Shown: positions 24,541 to 33,933 of the stretch, one piece after another
Layout of the letters: each line of letters starts with the position of its first letter
Numbering within the stretch: position 1 is the first letter of the stretch
Origin: Pannonibacter tanglangensis
GTDB taxonomy: Bacteria > Pseudomonadota > Alphaproteobacteria > Rhizobiales > Stappiaceae
Strand: one strand, 5' to 3'
DNA: 64,000 nt
Assembly (NCBI RefSeq): GCF_009915685.1
Contig: NZ_JAABLP010000005.1
The notes under the pieces: model-generated
Database searches by the model: none
The model's input: the letters and a program-made list of their open reading frames with translations, nothing else
Told to the model about the DNA's origin: nothing
Made by a program: the position numbers and the translations under genes

Positions 24541-25785
24541 GTGACCACCATGGCGAACACCCTGCGCTCGGGACCGGACGAGCGGGGCCATTTCGGGATC
24601 TTCGGCGGCCGCTATGTCGCCGAGACGCTGATGCCGCTGATCCTCGATCTGGAACAGGCCTACAATGACGCCAAGGCGGATCCGTCCTTCCGGGCGCAGC
24701 TGGATGACCTCAACACCCATTACACCGGCCGGCCGTCGCCGCTCTACTACGCCGAGCGCCTGACCCAGCATCTTCGGGAAGTTTCTGAGGCCTCCGGCCT
24801 CGGGGGTGGCGCGAAGATCTACTTCAAGCGCGACGAGCTGAACCACACCGGCAGCCACAAGATCAACAACTGCCTCGGCCAGATCCTGCTGGCCATGCGC
24901 ATGGGCAAGACCCGCATCATCGCGGAAACCGGCGCCGGCCAGCACGGCGTGGCCACGGCCACCGTCTGCGCCCGCTTCGGCCTGCCCTGCGTCGTCTACA
25001 TGGGCGCCACCGACGTGGAGCGCCAGAAGCCGAACGTGTTCCGCATGAAGCTGCTGGGTGCCGAGATCGTTCCGGTCACCGCCGGAGCCGGCACGCTGAA
25101 GGACGCCATGAACGAGGCGCTGCGCGACTGGGTTACCAATGTCGACAGCACCTACTACCTGATCGGCACCGCCGCCGGTCCGCACCCCTATCCGGAGCTG
25201 GTGCGCGATTTCCAGTCGGTCATCGGCAAGGAAACGCGCGAGCAGATGCTGGCGGCAGAAGGCCGTCTTCCGGATGCCATCGTCGCGGCCGTCGGCGGCG
25301 GCTCCAACGCCATCGGCCTGTTCCATCCGTTCCTCGATGACGCCGGCGTGGAAATCTGGGGCGTCGAGGCGGGCGGTCGCGGGCTGCAGGGCAACGAGCA
25401 CTGCGCCTCGCTCAACGCCGGCAAGCCGGGCGTGCTGCATGGCAACCGCACCTATCTGCTGCAGGATGACGACGGCCAGATCCTCGAAGGACACTCGATC
25501 TCGGCCGGCCTCGATTACCCGGGCATCGGACCGGAGCACTCCTGGCTGAAGGAGATCGGCCGGGCGAAGTATGTCCCGATCACCGATGACGAGGCGATGG
25601 AAGCCTTCAAGCTCCTGACCCGCGTCGAGGGCATCATTCCGGCGCTGGAGCCGGCCCATGCGCTGGCCCAGGTGATGAAGATCGCGCCGAAGATGCGCAA
25701 GGACCAGATCGTGGTCATGAACCTCTGCGGCCGTGGCGACAAGGACGTCTTTACCGTCGGCAAGATGCTGGGCTTCGATCTCTGA
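24541..25785 (+). CDS. trpB: Tryptophan synthase beta chain TrpB
   Basis: PLP enzyme that joins indole and serine to tryptophan. The 414-residue product has the PLP Lys in HTGSHKINN, the substrate loop ETGAGQHG and the phosphate-cup GGGSNAIG. Three starts are possible: GTG at 24532 (overlapping the trpF stop), GTG at 24541 and ATG at 24550. GGAG at 24529-24532 is 8 bases from the GTG at 24541, which I favour. A strong terminator follows, so trpA is not simply next in the operon. Confidence 0.95.
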   Translation: MTTMANTLRSGPDERGHFGIFGGRYVAETLMPLILDLEQAYNDAKADPSFRAQLDDLNTHYTGRPSPLYYAERLTQHLREVSEASGLGGGAKIYFKRDELNHTGSHKINNCLGQILLAMRMGKTRIIAETGAGQHGVATATVCARFGLPCVVYMGATDVERQKPNVFRMKLLGAEIVPVTAGAGTLKDAMNEALRDWVTNVDSTYYLIGTAAGPHPYPELVRDFQSVIGKETREQMLAAEGRLPDAIVAAVGGGSNAIGLFHPFLDDAGVEIWGVEAGGRGLQGNEHCASLNAGKPGVLHGNRTYLLQDDDGQILEGHSISAGLDYPGIGPEHSWLKEIGRAKYVPITDDEAMEAFKLLTRVEGIIPALEPAHALAQVMKIAPKMRKDQIVVMNLCGRGDKDVFTVGKMLGFDL

Positions 25786-25808
25786 CGCCGTATCTCGTTG
25801 CGAGGGCG

Positions 25809-25868
25809 GCCTGACTTGCCTTTTGTCTGACCTTTCGACTGGCCCGTCGACTGGCCTTCCGATCCAGG
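25809..25868 (+). repeat. 12-bp tandem array after trpB, five units
   Basis: Five units of exactly 12 bases (starts at 25809, 25821, 25833, 25845, 25857); the best two share CGACTGGCC. It begins 24 bases past the trpB stop and ends at the foot of the terminator hairpin. Same period and similar letters as the arrays at nth, dut and smr. Confidence 0.65.
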
Positions 25869-25870
25869 AC

Positions 25871-25903
25871 CCCCGCAGCGGCGCACCCTGCTGCGGGGTT
25901 TTT
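25871..25903 (+). terminator. Intrinsic terminator after trpB
   Basis: Perfect 9-bp stem CCCCGCAGC / GCTGCGGGG, a 10-base loop and T5. A textbook terminator between trpB and trpA. Confidence 0.88.
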
Positions 25904-26220
25904 CATGGGCCGGCGAGGCGAGGCAGGATGCGGCCGACCTCATGTCACGTCCAGGCATGCACTGAGTGCGTTTATTCCCCTGCCGGTGCGGGTTCTGCTC
26001 CGCGCCGGCCGCCTGACCGCAGGGCCAGAGCGCCGGGCCGGTGCTGTGCCGGCTTCGCCATTTCTTCAGCACCAGGGCGGACTCGCGTTGACAGAGGGCC
26101 TGCCCGCCCCCTACATCCAACCCCCGGACCCTGCGCGAGACCCGGTGCCGTTCCGGCCGCGCACACGCTCAGAACGGGCCTGCCCCACGCCGGGTGACCC
26201 GCCACAGGATGGAAAGCCGT
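25904..26220. other. Gene-free stretch ahead of trpA
   Basis: Frames across this 317-base gap on both strands give Arg/Pro-rich products and no family match. Since a terminator closes trpB, a trpA promoter should be here, but no clear -35/-10 pair stands out to the eye. Confidence 0.4.
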
Positions 26221-27048
26221 ATGACCGAGACGCGCATCGACCGCCGCTTCAAGGCCTGCGCCGAGAAGGGCCGCCCGGCCCTGGTGACCTTCATCACCGC
26301 CGGTGACCCCGATCTCGCCACCTCCCAGGCCATTCTGGAAGCCCTTCCGGCTGCCGGTGCGGACGTGATCGAACTGGGCATGCCCTTCTCCGATCCCATG
26401 GCGGAAGGCGTTCCGATCCAGCGCGCCACCCAGCGCGCCCTGGCCGGCGGCCAGACCATGAACCGGACCCTCGACATGGTCCGCACCTTCCGCCAGTCGG
26501 ACCAGGACACGCCGATCATCCTGATGGGCTATTACAACCCGATCTATGTCCGTGGCCCGGAAGCCTTCGTGGCGGAAGCCAGGGACGCCGGCGTCGACGG
26601 TCTCATCATCGTCGACATTCCGCCGGAAGCCGATGACGAGCTCTGCATTCCGGCGATGAAGGGCGGGCTGAACTTCATCCGCCTGGCCACGCCGACCACC
26701 GATGACCGCCGCCTGCCGGCGGTTTTGAAGAACACCTCCGGTTTCGTGTATTATGTCTCGATCACCGGCATCACCGGCACCGCCTCGGCGGATCCGGAGC
26801 GCGTCGCGGCGGCTGTCGGCCGCATCAAGGCGCACACCGACCTGCCGGTCGCCGTCGGCTTCGGCGTGAAGACGGCGGATCAGGCTGCCGAGATCGGCCG
26901 CAACGCCGATGGCGTCGTGGTCGGCTCGGTGCTGGTCGAGGCCATCCGCGAAAGCCTGGATGCCAGCGGCAAGGCGACGGACCGCACCGTTGCAGCCGTC
27001 ACCGACCTCGTGTCGTCGCTTGCCGGCGGCGTGGCTCGCGCCCGCTGA
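26221..27048 (+). CDS. trpA: Tryptophan synthase alpha chain TrpA, with Glu at the Asp60 position
   Basis: Cleaves indole-3-glycerol phosphate to indole, which is channelled to TrpB. The 275-residue TIM barrel has the catalytic Glu (Glu51, E. coli Glu49) in ELGMPFSDPM; the second catalytic acid, Asp60 in E. coli, is Glu62 here (S-D-P-M-A-E-G). The phosphate-binding segments (V-G-F-G-V-K-T and G-S-V-L-V) are normal. GGATGGAAAG precedes the ATG at 26221; an ATG 12 bases upstream is less well placed. accD follows after 41 bases. Confidence 0.94.
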   Translation: MTETRIDRRFKACAEKGRPALVTFITAGDPDLATSQAILEALPAAGADVIELGMPFSDPMAEGVPIQRATQRALAGGQTMNRTLDMVRTFRQSDQDTPIILMGYYNPIYVRGPEAFVAEARDAGVDGLIIVDIPPEADDELCIPAMKGGLNFIRLATPTTDDRRLPAVLKNTSGFVYYVSITGITGTASADPERVAAAVGRIKAHTDLPVAVGFGVKTADQAAEIGRNADGVVVGSVLVEAIRESLDASGKATDRTVAAVTDLVSSLAGGVARAR

Positions 27049-27089
27049 GGCAGGACCCAAAGACCGATCAACAACGGACGGATTTTGCC

Positions 27090-27986
27090 GTGAACTGGAT
27101 CAACACTGTCGTTCGGCCGAAACTGCGCAGCTTCCTGTCGCGCCGCGAGATGCCGGAAAACCTCTGGATCAAGTGCCCGGAAACGGGCGAGATGGTGTTC
27201 CACCGCGATCTGGAGGCCAATCTCTGGGTGGTGCCGAACTCCGGCTTCCACATGCGCATGCCGGCGCGCAAGCGGCTCGAGAGCTTCTTCGACGGCGGCA
27301 GCTACGAGCGCATCGCGACGCCGGGCGTCACCATCGATCCGCTGAAGTTCCGCGACACCAAGAAGTATGTCGATCGCCTGAAGGAGTACCGCACCCGGTC
27401 CGGCGAGGACGACTGCGTCTATGTCGGCCGCGGCAAGGTCGAGGGCATGGACTTCACTGCCGCCGTGCAGGACTTCGACTTCATGGGCGGCTCGCTCGGG
27501 ATGGCCGCCGGCGAGGCGATCCTGACCGGCATGCAGGCCGCCGTGCAGGCCAGGACGCCGTTCGTGCTGTTCGTCGCCTCCGGCGGCGCGCGCATGCAGG
27601 AAGGCATCCTGTCGCTGATGCAGATGCCGCGCACCACGGTCGGGGTCCAGATGCTGCGCGAGGCGCGCCTGCCCTACATCGTCGTGCTCACCAACCCGAC
27701 CACCGGCGGCGTGTCGGCCTCCTACGCCATGCTGGGCGACGTGCATATCGCCGAGCCGGGCGCCGTCATCGGCTTCGCCGGCCGCCGCGTGATCGAGCAG
27801 ACGATCCGCGAGAAGCTGCCGGAGGACTTCCAGAGCGCCGAATACCTGCTCGACCACGGCATGGTCGACATGGTCGTCAAGCGGCACGACATGAAGGCCA
27901 CCATTGCCCGTCTCGCCGGCATCCTGATGAAGCGGCAGATCGAGCTGCCGGAGCTGGACGCGCCGCTGCCCACCGTCGCGGCCTGA
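27090..27986 (+). CDS. accD: Acetyl-CoA carboxylase carboxyltransferase beta subunit AccD
   Basis: Transfers CO2 from carboxybiotin to acetyl-CoA with AccA, giving malonyl-CoA. The 298-residue crotonase-fold protein has the oxyanion segments S-G-G-A-R-M-Q-E-G and N-P-T-T-G-G-V-S-A-S-Y. The N-terminal zinc ribbon usually has four Cys (C-x2-C-x15-C-x2-C); here only the first is left (KCPETGEMVFH ... WVVPNSGFHM). GTG start. trpA-accD-folC is the standard order; malonyl-CoA supply links it to the fab genes. Confidence 0.95.
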   Translation: MNWINTVVRPKLRSFLSRREMPENLWIKCPETGEMVFHRDLEANLWVVPNSGFHMRMPARKRLESFFDGGSYERIATPGVTIDPLKFRDTKKYVDRLKEYRTRSGEDDCVYVGRGKVEGMDFTAAVQDFDFMGGSLGMAAGEAILTGMQAAVQARTPFVLFVASGGARMQEGILSLMQMPRTTVGVQMLREARLPYIVVLTNPTTGGVSASYAMLGDVHIAEPGAVIGFAGRRVIEQTIREKLPEDFQSAEYLLDHGMVDMVVKRHDMKATIARLAGILMKRQIELPELDAPLPTVAA

Positions 27987-28153
27987 GACTGCCGGACGGC
28001 CAGACATTCCGAGCGGCCCGTCGTGAATGGGACACGGCGGGCCGTTCCCGTTCCTGCGGCGTGCCAGCCCCTGTGCGCCTCTCTATGTGACACCTATATC
28101 AGGCCCGATCCGGACCGACCGGCCGGGCCGGACACAGAAGCCTCAAGGGCGCC

Positions 28154-29470
28154 ATGGACCAGATTACCGCCATCCTCGACCGTCTTCTCGCGCTGCACCC
28201 GCTGCAGATCGACCTGTCCCTTGACCGCATGCACCGGCTGCTTGCCGCGCTGGGCAATCCGGAGCGTCGCCTGCCGCCGGTGATCCATGTGGCCGGCACC
28301 AACGGCAAGGGCTCCGTCACGGCGACCCTGCGGGCGATCCTGGAGGCGGATGGCAAGCGCTGTCATGTCTACACCTCGCCGCATCTCGTGCGGTTCAACG
28401 AGCGGATCCGGCTGGGCAGCACCGGTGCCTTCGTGGAGGATCCGCAGCTGATGGCTGCGCTCGATCGCTGCGAGCGGGCGAATGACGGCCACCCGATCAC
28501 GTTCTTCGAGATCACCACGGCAGCGGCCCTGCTGCTGTTTTCGGAGGAGCCGGCCGACGTGCTCCTGCTGGAAGTGGGGCTGGGCGGCCGGCTGGATGCG
28601 ACCAATGTCATCGACACGCCGCTGGTTTCGGTCATTACCTCCATCTCGCATGACCACGAGAAGTTCCTCGGCAACACGCTGACGGAGATCGCCGGCGAGA
28701 AGGCGGCGATCATCAAGCCCGGCCGTCCCTCCGTCTCCGCCGCGCAGGTGGACGAGGTCACGCGGGTCATCGACCGGGCGGCGGCCCGCGCCCGCTCCGC
28801 CCATGGGCGCTTCGGTCAGGAGTTCACCGCCAGCGCCGACAACGGCCGCATGGTGTTCCAGGACGAGGACGGGCTGATCGACCTGCCGCTTCCGGCCCTG
28901 CCCGGCGCGCACCAGATCGGCAACGCGGGTCTCGCCATCGCGGCGCTGAAGGCGGCCGGCCTGCTGCCCGGGCCGGAGGTGATTGCCCGCGGGCTCCGCT
29001 CCGTGCGCTGGCCGGGCCGGCTGGAGCTGCTGCGCCACGGCGCGCTGTTCGAGAAATGCCCCGCCGGGGCCGAGGTCTGGGTTGACGGCGGACACAATCC
29101 GGGCGCCGCGCTCACCATCGCCGCCTATATGGGCGAACTGGAGGAGAAAAGCCCCCGGCCGCTGTACATGGTCTCGGCCATGCTGACGACCAAGGATCCG
29201 ATCGGCTTCTTCCGTGCCTTCCAGGGCCTGGTCCGTCATGTGGCGACCGTGCCGATCAACTCCACCAATTCCGCCCGCGATCCGTTCGAGCTGGCCGACT
29301 TTGCCCGGACAGCCGGGCTGGAAGCCACGCCGTTCGACAGTCTCGACCAGGCCCTGGCCGACATCCGGACCTGTGCGGCGCGGGACGGGGAGCCGCCGCG
29401 CATCCTGATCTGCGGTTCGCTCTATCTGGTGGGCGACGTTCTGTCGGCAAACGGCACCCTGCCGCGCTGA
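28154..29470 (+). CDS. folC: Folylpolyglutamate synthase / dihydrofolate synthase FolC
   Basis: Adds glutamate to dihydropteroate and to tetrahydrofolates. The 438-residue Mur-ligase-fold protein has the ATP loop HVAGTNGKGSV (about 43-53), the Lys region G-E-K-A-A-I-I-K and D-G-G-H-N-P-G-A in the C-terminal domain. Downstream, converging with the dioxygenase gene, is only a weak hairpin (AAGCC/GGCTT at 29481-29495). Confidence 0.95.
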   Translation: MDQITAILDRLLALHPLQIDLSLDRMHRLLAALGNPERRLPPVIHVAGTNGKGSVTATLRAILEADGKRCHVYTSPHLVRFNERIRLGSTGAFVEDPQLMAALDRCERANDGHPITFFEITTAAALLLFSEEPADVLLLEVGLGGRLDATNVIDTPLVSVITSISHDHEKFLGNTLTEIAGEKAAIIKPGRPSVSAAQVDEVTRVIDRAAARARSAHGRFGQEFTASADNGRMVFQDEDGLIDLPLPALPGAHQIGNAGLAIAALKAAGLLPGPEVIARGLRSVRWPGRLELLRHGALFEKCPAGAEVWVDGGHNPGAALTIAAYMGELEEKSPRPLYMVSAMLTTKDPIGFFRAFQGLVRHVATVPINSTNSARDPFELADFARTAGLEATPFDSLDQALADIRTCAARDGEPPRILICGSLYLVGDVLSANGTLPR

Positions 29471-29523
29471 CGGCGCGCCGAAGCCCCGCAGGCTTTGGCT
29501 CCGTCGGATCAGGGCGGGCCGGA

Positions 29524-30303
29524 TCAGGCCGCGAAGCGGTAGTAGGACATCGACAGGGTGCCGTATTCGTAGCTGCGATGCAGCAGCTCGCCCCTGGCCC
29601 CGGTTCCTCCCGCACCGAGCGCGAAGAAGACCGGCAGCAGATGCTCCTCGGTCGGATGCGCCAGACGGAACTGCGGCGCGGTGTCCAGCCGGCTGATCCG
29701 CCCGGGCTCGCCGGGCAGCAGGCCCTGATCGAGCCAGGCATCGAACGCCTTGGCCCAGTCGGCCGCCGGGGCCGTCTTCGGCTGGATCAGGCGCAGGTTG
29801 TGCGTGGTGCTGCCGGTGGCGATCAGCAGGATGCCGTCGTCCCTCAGCGGGCTCAGGGCTGCACCAAGGGCAAGGAGCTCGTCCGGCCCGTAGTCGAGCG
29901 GCAGGGACAGCGCCACGACCGGGATGTCGGCCTCGGGAAAGGCCAGCGACAGCGGCACCCAGGCTCCATGATCGAGGCCCCAGGAGGCATCGACGCTGGC
30001 GGCAATCCCGGCGTCGCCCAGCCGCGCCATCACCGCGTCGACCAGCGTCTCGGGCGCTTCTGCCGGATAGCGGATCTCGAACAGGGCGCGCGGGAAGCCG
30101 CCGAAGTCGTGGATCGTGCGCAGATGTCCCGGCGCCGACACCCGCAGCCCCTCGGTTTCCCAGTGCGGCGACAGGATGACGATGGCCTTCGGGCGCGGCA
30201 GGCTGCTGCCGAGGGTCCTGAGGAACCGGTGCGCGGCGCTGTCCTCGATCGCCAGCATCGGCGATCCATGGGCAAGGAACAGGGCGGGTTGGGTCGCGGT
30301 CAT
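29524..30303 (-). CDS. LigB-type extradiol dioxygenase (4,5-DOPA dioxygenase / YgiD family)
   Basis: A 259-residue member of the class III extradiol ring-cleavage family. Zinc/iron ligand regions are present: A-L-F-L-A-H-G-S-P near the N-terminus, V-I-L-S-P-H-W-E, and D-H-G-A-W-V-P-L. Bacterial YgiD opens L-DOPA; the natural substrate here is unknown. GAGG lies 9 bases before the ATG at 30303. Single gene between folC (convergent) and dut (divergent). Confidence 0.87.
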   Translation of the reverse strand: MTATQPALFLAHGSPMLAIEDSAAHRFLRTLGSSLPRPKAIVILSPHWETEGLRVSAPGHLRTIHDFGGFPRALFEIRYPAEAPETLVDAVMARLGDAGIAASVDASWGLDHGAWVPLSLAFPEADIPVVALSLPLDYGPDELLALGAALSPLRDDGILLIATGSTTHNLRLIQPKTAPAADWAKAFDAWLDQGLLPGEPGRISRLDTAPQFRLAHPTEEHLLPVFFALGAGGTGARGELLHRSYEYGTLSMSYYRFAA

Positions 30304-30473
30304 GGCGAGCCTCACAAGCTGACGAACATGCCGGAGAGCCTAGTCCTCGCCAGCGCGTGAATAAAGCCGCCTTGGTTCCAACAGTTCGTTCACGAAATGG
30401 AAACAGAAGAACGGTCTTGCCTCGGCGCGCCAGACCTGCCAGCAAGGCGCTTCCTGCTAGACCGGAGTTTGCG

Positions 30474-30923
30474 ATGACCGTGACGGTTCAGATCCAGCGC
30501 CTGACCCATGCCGCCGACCTTCCCCTGCCCGCGTACCAGAGCGCGGATGCGGCCGGATTCGACCTTCAGGCGGCCGTGGAAAGCGATCTCGTTCTTGCGC
30601 CGGGTGCACGCGCCCTCGTGCCGACAGGCCTCTCCATGGCGATCCCGCGGGGTTTTGAAGGCCAGGTGCGACCGCGTTCGGGTCTCGCGGCCAAGAATGG
30701 TGTCACCGTGCTCAACACGCCCGGCACCATCGACGCCGACTACAGGGGCGAGGTGAAGGTCATCCTGATCAACCTCGGCCACGATCCCTTCACGATCAGC
30801 CGCGGCATGCGCATCGCGCAGATGCTGATTGCCCCCGTGCAGCAGGCGGTGCTGGTGGACGTCGACAGCCTGGAGGCGACCGCGCGCGGGGCGGGCGGGT
30901 TCGGCTCGACCGGAACGGCCTGA
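30474..30923 (+). CDS. dut: dUTP diphosphatase Dut
   Basis: Hydrolyses dUTP to dUMP, keeping uracil out of DNA and feeding dTMP synthesis. The 149-residue trimeric dUTPase has all five motifs: A-G-F-D-L-Q-A, P-R-S-G-L-A, G-T-I-D-A-D-Y-R-G-E-V, R-I-A-Q-M and the Gly-rich C-terminal arm R-G-A-G-G-F-G-S-T-G. A 12-bp tandem array begins six bases after the stop. Confidence 0.96.
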   Translation: MTVTVQIQRLTHAADLPLPAYQSADAAGFDLQAAVESDLVLAPGARALVPTGLSMAIPRGFEGQVRPRSGLAAKNGVTVLNTPGTIDADYRGEVKVILINLGHDPFTISRGMRIAQMLIAPVQQAVLVDVDSLEATARGAGGFGSTGTA

Positions 30924-30928
30924 CTGAT

Positions 30929-30988
30929 GCCGGTACCAGTGCCAGTCCCGGTGCCGATACCGGTGCCGATAACGGTGCTGGTGCAATC
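30929..30988 (+). repeat. 12-bp tandem array after dut, five units
   Basis: Units start at 30929, 30941, 30953, 30965 and 30977 with consensus GCCGATACCGGT; a 6-bp sub-period (CCGGTG-like) shows inside. In one frame it would encode a Pro-Val/Pro-Ile run, but no gene is supported. Lies in the dut-cysK gap (30924-31192). Confidence 0.85.
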
Positions 30989-31192
30989 CCGGGTCCGCGC
31001 GGCGACAGGCAAGCCATTCGCCGCGACAGGCCCCGGCTGGATAAACATTTTCCCGGGTTTCCCGGTTTGGAAATGCCGCATCTCGTCTTGCCTCGCCGAC
31101 GGGCCTAGGCTTGGATCATAGCGCTTGAGCTGCTGGCGGAGACGCCGCCTGCCGGATGTCCGGTGCCACGCAGCCCGCATCAGGAGACTATG

Positions 31193-32155
<963 letters not shown>

Positions 32156-32175
32156 GCGCGGCGGACACGCACCCG

Positions 32176-32202
32176 CCGGGGCACCTCAACGGGGTGCCCC
32201 GG
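32176..32202. terminator. Stem-loop between convergent cysK and rlaP
   Basis: A perfect 10-bp stem (CCGGGGCACC / GGTGCCCCGG) with a 7-base loop, but no T-run on either strand. Probably a shared transcript end of weak intrinsic type. Confidence 0.4.
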
Positions 32203-32245
32203 TCAGCAGCGACGGCGCGTCGGGGGATGCGGTGCGGGGCGGGGA

Positions 32246-33067
32246 TCAGTCGGCCCGGGCGGGCTGGACGGCCAGTCCGGATGGCGCGAGGCGTTCCGTC
32301 CACTCCCGCCAGAAGCGGTCCGCCAGCACCTGCCGCTCCTGATCGACGGCAACGGCGCGACGCCAGTGCCCGGCCCGGTCATAGGCCTCAAGTGCGTAGC
32401 TCGCCAGCACCGGCGGAATGCGGCCCTCACCCAGTTCCCGGGTCTCGGCCTTGCGGGCGAGGAGCGTGTCGATCTCGTCGGTCACGGCGGCGGGGATATC
32501 GATGCCGGCCCGCAGCGCATGAAAGTTCATCGGCGGGTAGACCGCATCCGGATGCGCGTCGAGCCACTGCACGGCGAAGAGCGGACGCAGCAGATAGAAC
32601 AGCTTCTTGAGCGCGGTCGTCTCCGGGTCCCTGAAGCAGCGGCCGACATGCTCGCGGCACAGGTAGTAATAGTGCCGGCCGATCAGGTTGCGGTCGCCAA
32701 CCTGACCGGCGAGCGCCAGCATGGCGTTGCGGAACCCCGGGACCTCCCCGTAGGCATGCGGCGAGTTCAGCCACTCGAGGATGACCGCGTTGCCCTTCAG
32801 CAGCAGGCGGATGGCTTTCGACAATTCCCAGCCGTTGATGTCGAAGACCTCGGTCAGCGGCTCCTCGAGCACGTCGCGTGCGGGAAACAGGGTGTAGGTC
32901 TCGGCGAGCGGCCGGACAAACACGAAGCGGCAGTCATAGTCGCTGTCGGGCGAGGGAAAGCCCCAGGCCCGGCTGCCGCTTTCGATGGCGAAGGCGATGG
33001 TCACCCGTTCGCGGCGGGCCAGTTGCTCCAGCCGCGAACGGATCTCGGCGACGACGGCATCCTGCAA
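32246..33067 (-). CDS. Polymerase-beta-fold nucleotidyltransferase, RlaP/COG3541 type
   Basis: A 273-residue protein with the nucleotidyltransferase signature G-S-R-A-W-G-F ... S-D-Y-D-C-R (about 31-48), which holds the metal-binding acids, followed by an all-helical region with two H-Y-Y-Y/F-H-A-L patches. This matches the family now called RlaP (PF10127), named from its place in some bacterial RNA-repair operons. No ligase or RtcA/RtcB gene is near, so function here is open. The in-frame start is TTG at 33067 behind GAAGGAAGGA; the nearby ATG is out of frame. 28 bases after sdhB, same strand. Confidence 0.8.
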   Translation of the reverse strand: MQDAVVAEIRSRLEQLARRERVTIAFAIESGSRAWGFPSPDSDYDCRFVFVRPLAETYTLFPARDVLEEPLTEVFDINGWELSKAIRLLLKGNAVILEWLNSPHAYGEVPGFRNAMLALAGQVGDRNLIGRHYYYLCREHVGRCFRDPETTALKKLFYLLRPLFAVQWLDAHPDAVYPPMNFHALRAGIDIPAAVTDEIDTLLARKAETRELGEGRIPPVLASYALEAYDRAGHWRRAVAVDQERQVLADRFWREWTERLAPSGLAVQPARAD

Positions 33068-33095
33068 GATACCGGTCCTTCCTTCGTGCTGGCGG

Positions 33096-33878
33096 TCAGA
33101 CGCGACGCTCGACCAGCATCTTCTTGATCTCTGCGATGGCCTTGGCCGGGTTCAGGCCCTTGGGGCAGGCCTGGGCGCAGTTCATGATCGTGTGGCAGCG
33201 GTACAGGCGGAACGGATCCTCGAGGTTGTCGAGGCGCTCGCCCTTGGCTTCGTCGCGGCTGTCGATCAGCCAGCGATAGGCCTGAAGCAGCACGGCGGGC
33301 CCAAGGTAACGGTCGCCGTTCCACCAGTAGGACGGGCAGGAGGTCGAGCAGCAGGCGCAGAGGATGCACTCGTAGAGACCGTCGAGCTTGGCGCGGTCCT
33401 CGTGGCTCTGGCGCCATTCCTTTTCCGGCGCCGGCGACACGGTCTTCAGCCAGGGCTCGATCGAGCGGTGCTGGGCGTAGAAGCGGGTCAGGTCCGGAAC
33501 CAGGTCCTTGATCACCGGCATGTGCGGCAGCGGGTAGATCGCGATCGCGCCCTTGCCCACCTCGTCCATGCCCTTGGTGCAGGCGAGGGTGTTGGTGCCG
33601 TCGATGTTCATCGCGCAGGAGCCGCAGATGCCCTCGCGGCACGAGCGGCGGAAGGTCAGCGTCGGGTCGATCTTGTTCTTGATGTAGATGAGCCCGTCCA
33701 GGATCATCGGACCGCAATCGTCGAGATCGACGAAATAGGTGTCCACGCGCGGGTTGCGGCCGTCATCCGGGCTCCAGCGGTAGATCCGGTATTCGCGCAG
33801 GTTGGTGGCGCCCTTCGGCTTGTCCCAGACCTTGCCCTCGGTCACCTTGGAGTTCTTGGGAAGCGTCAGCTGAACCAT
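33096..33878 (-). CDS. sdhB: Succinate dehydrogenase iron-sulfur subunit SdhB
   Basis: Electron-transfer subunit of complex II, on the inner face of the membrane. The 260-residue protein has the 2Fe-2S motif CREGICGSC with a later Cys, the 4Fe-4S motif CILCACCSTSCP and the 3Fe-4S motif C-H-T-I-M-N-C-A-Q-A-C-P. Unusually it is separated from sdhA by a methyltransferase gene. Confidence 0.97.
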   Translation of the reverse strand: MVQLTLPKNSKVTEGKVWDKPKGATNLREYRIYRWSPDDGRNPRVDTYFVDLDDCGPMILDGLIYIKNKIDPTLTFRRSCREGICGSCAMNIDGTNTLACTKGMDEVGKGAIAIYPLPHMPVIKDLVPDLTRFYAQHRSIEPWLKTVSPAPEKEWRQSHEDRAKLDGLYECILCACCSTSCPSYWWNGDRYLGPAVLLQAYRWLIDSRDEAKGERLDNLEDPFRLYRCHTIMNCAQACPKGLNPAKAIAEIKKMLVERRV

Positions 33879-33933
33879 TCTCGTCGCTCCGCGTTACGGC
33901 ACCGGATGGATGTCCGGGCCAAAGGGTTCCCCG

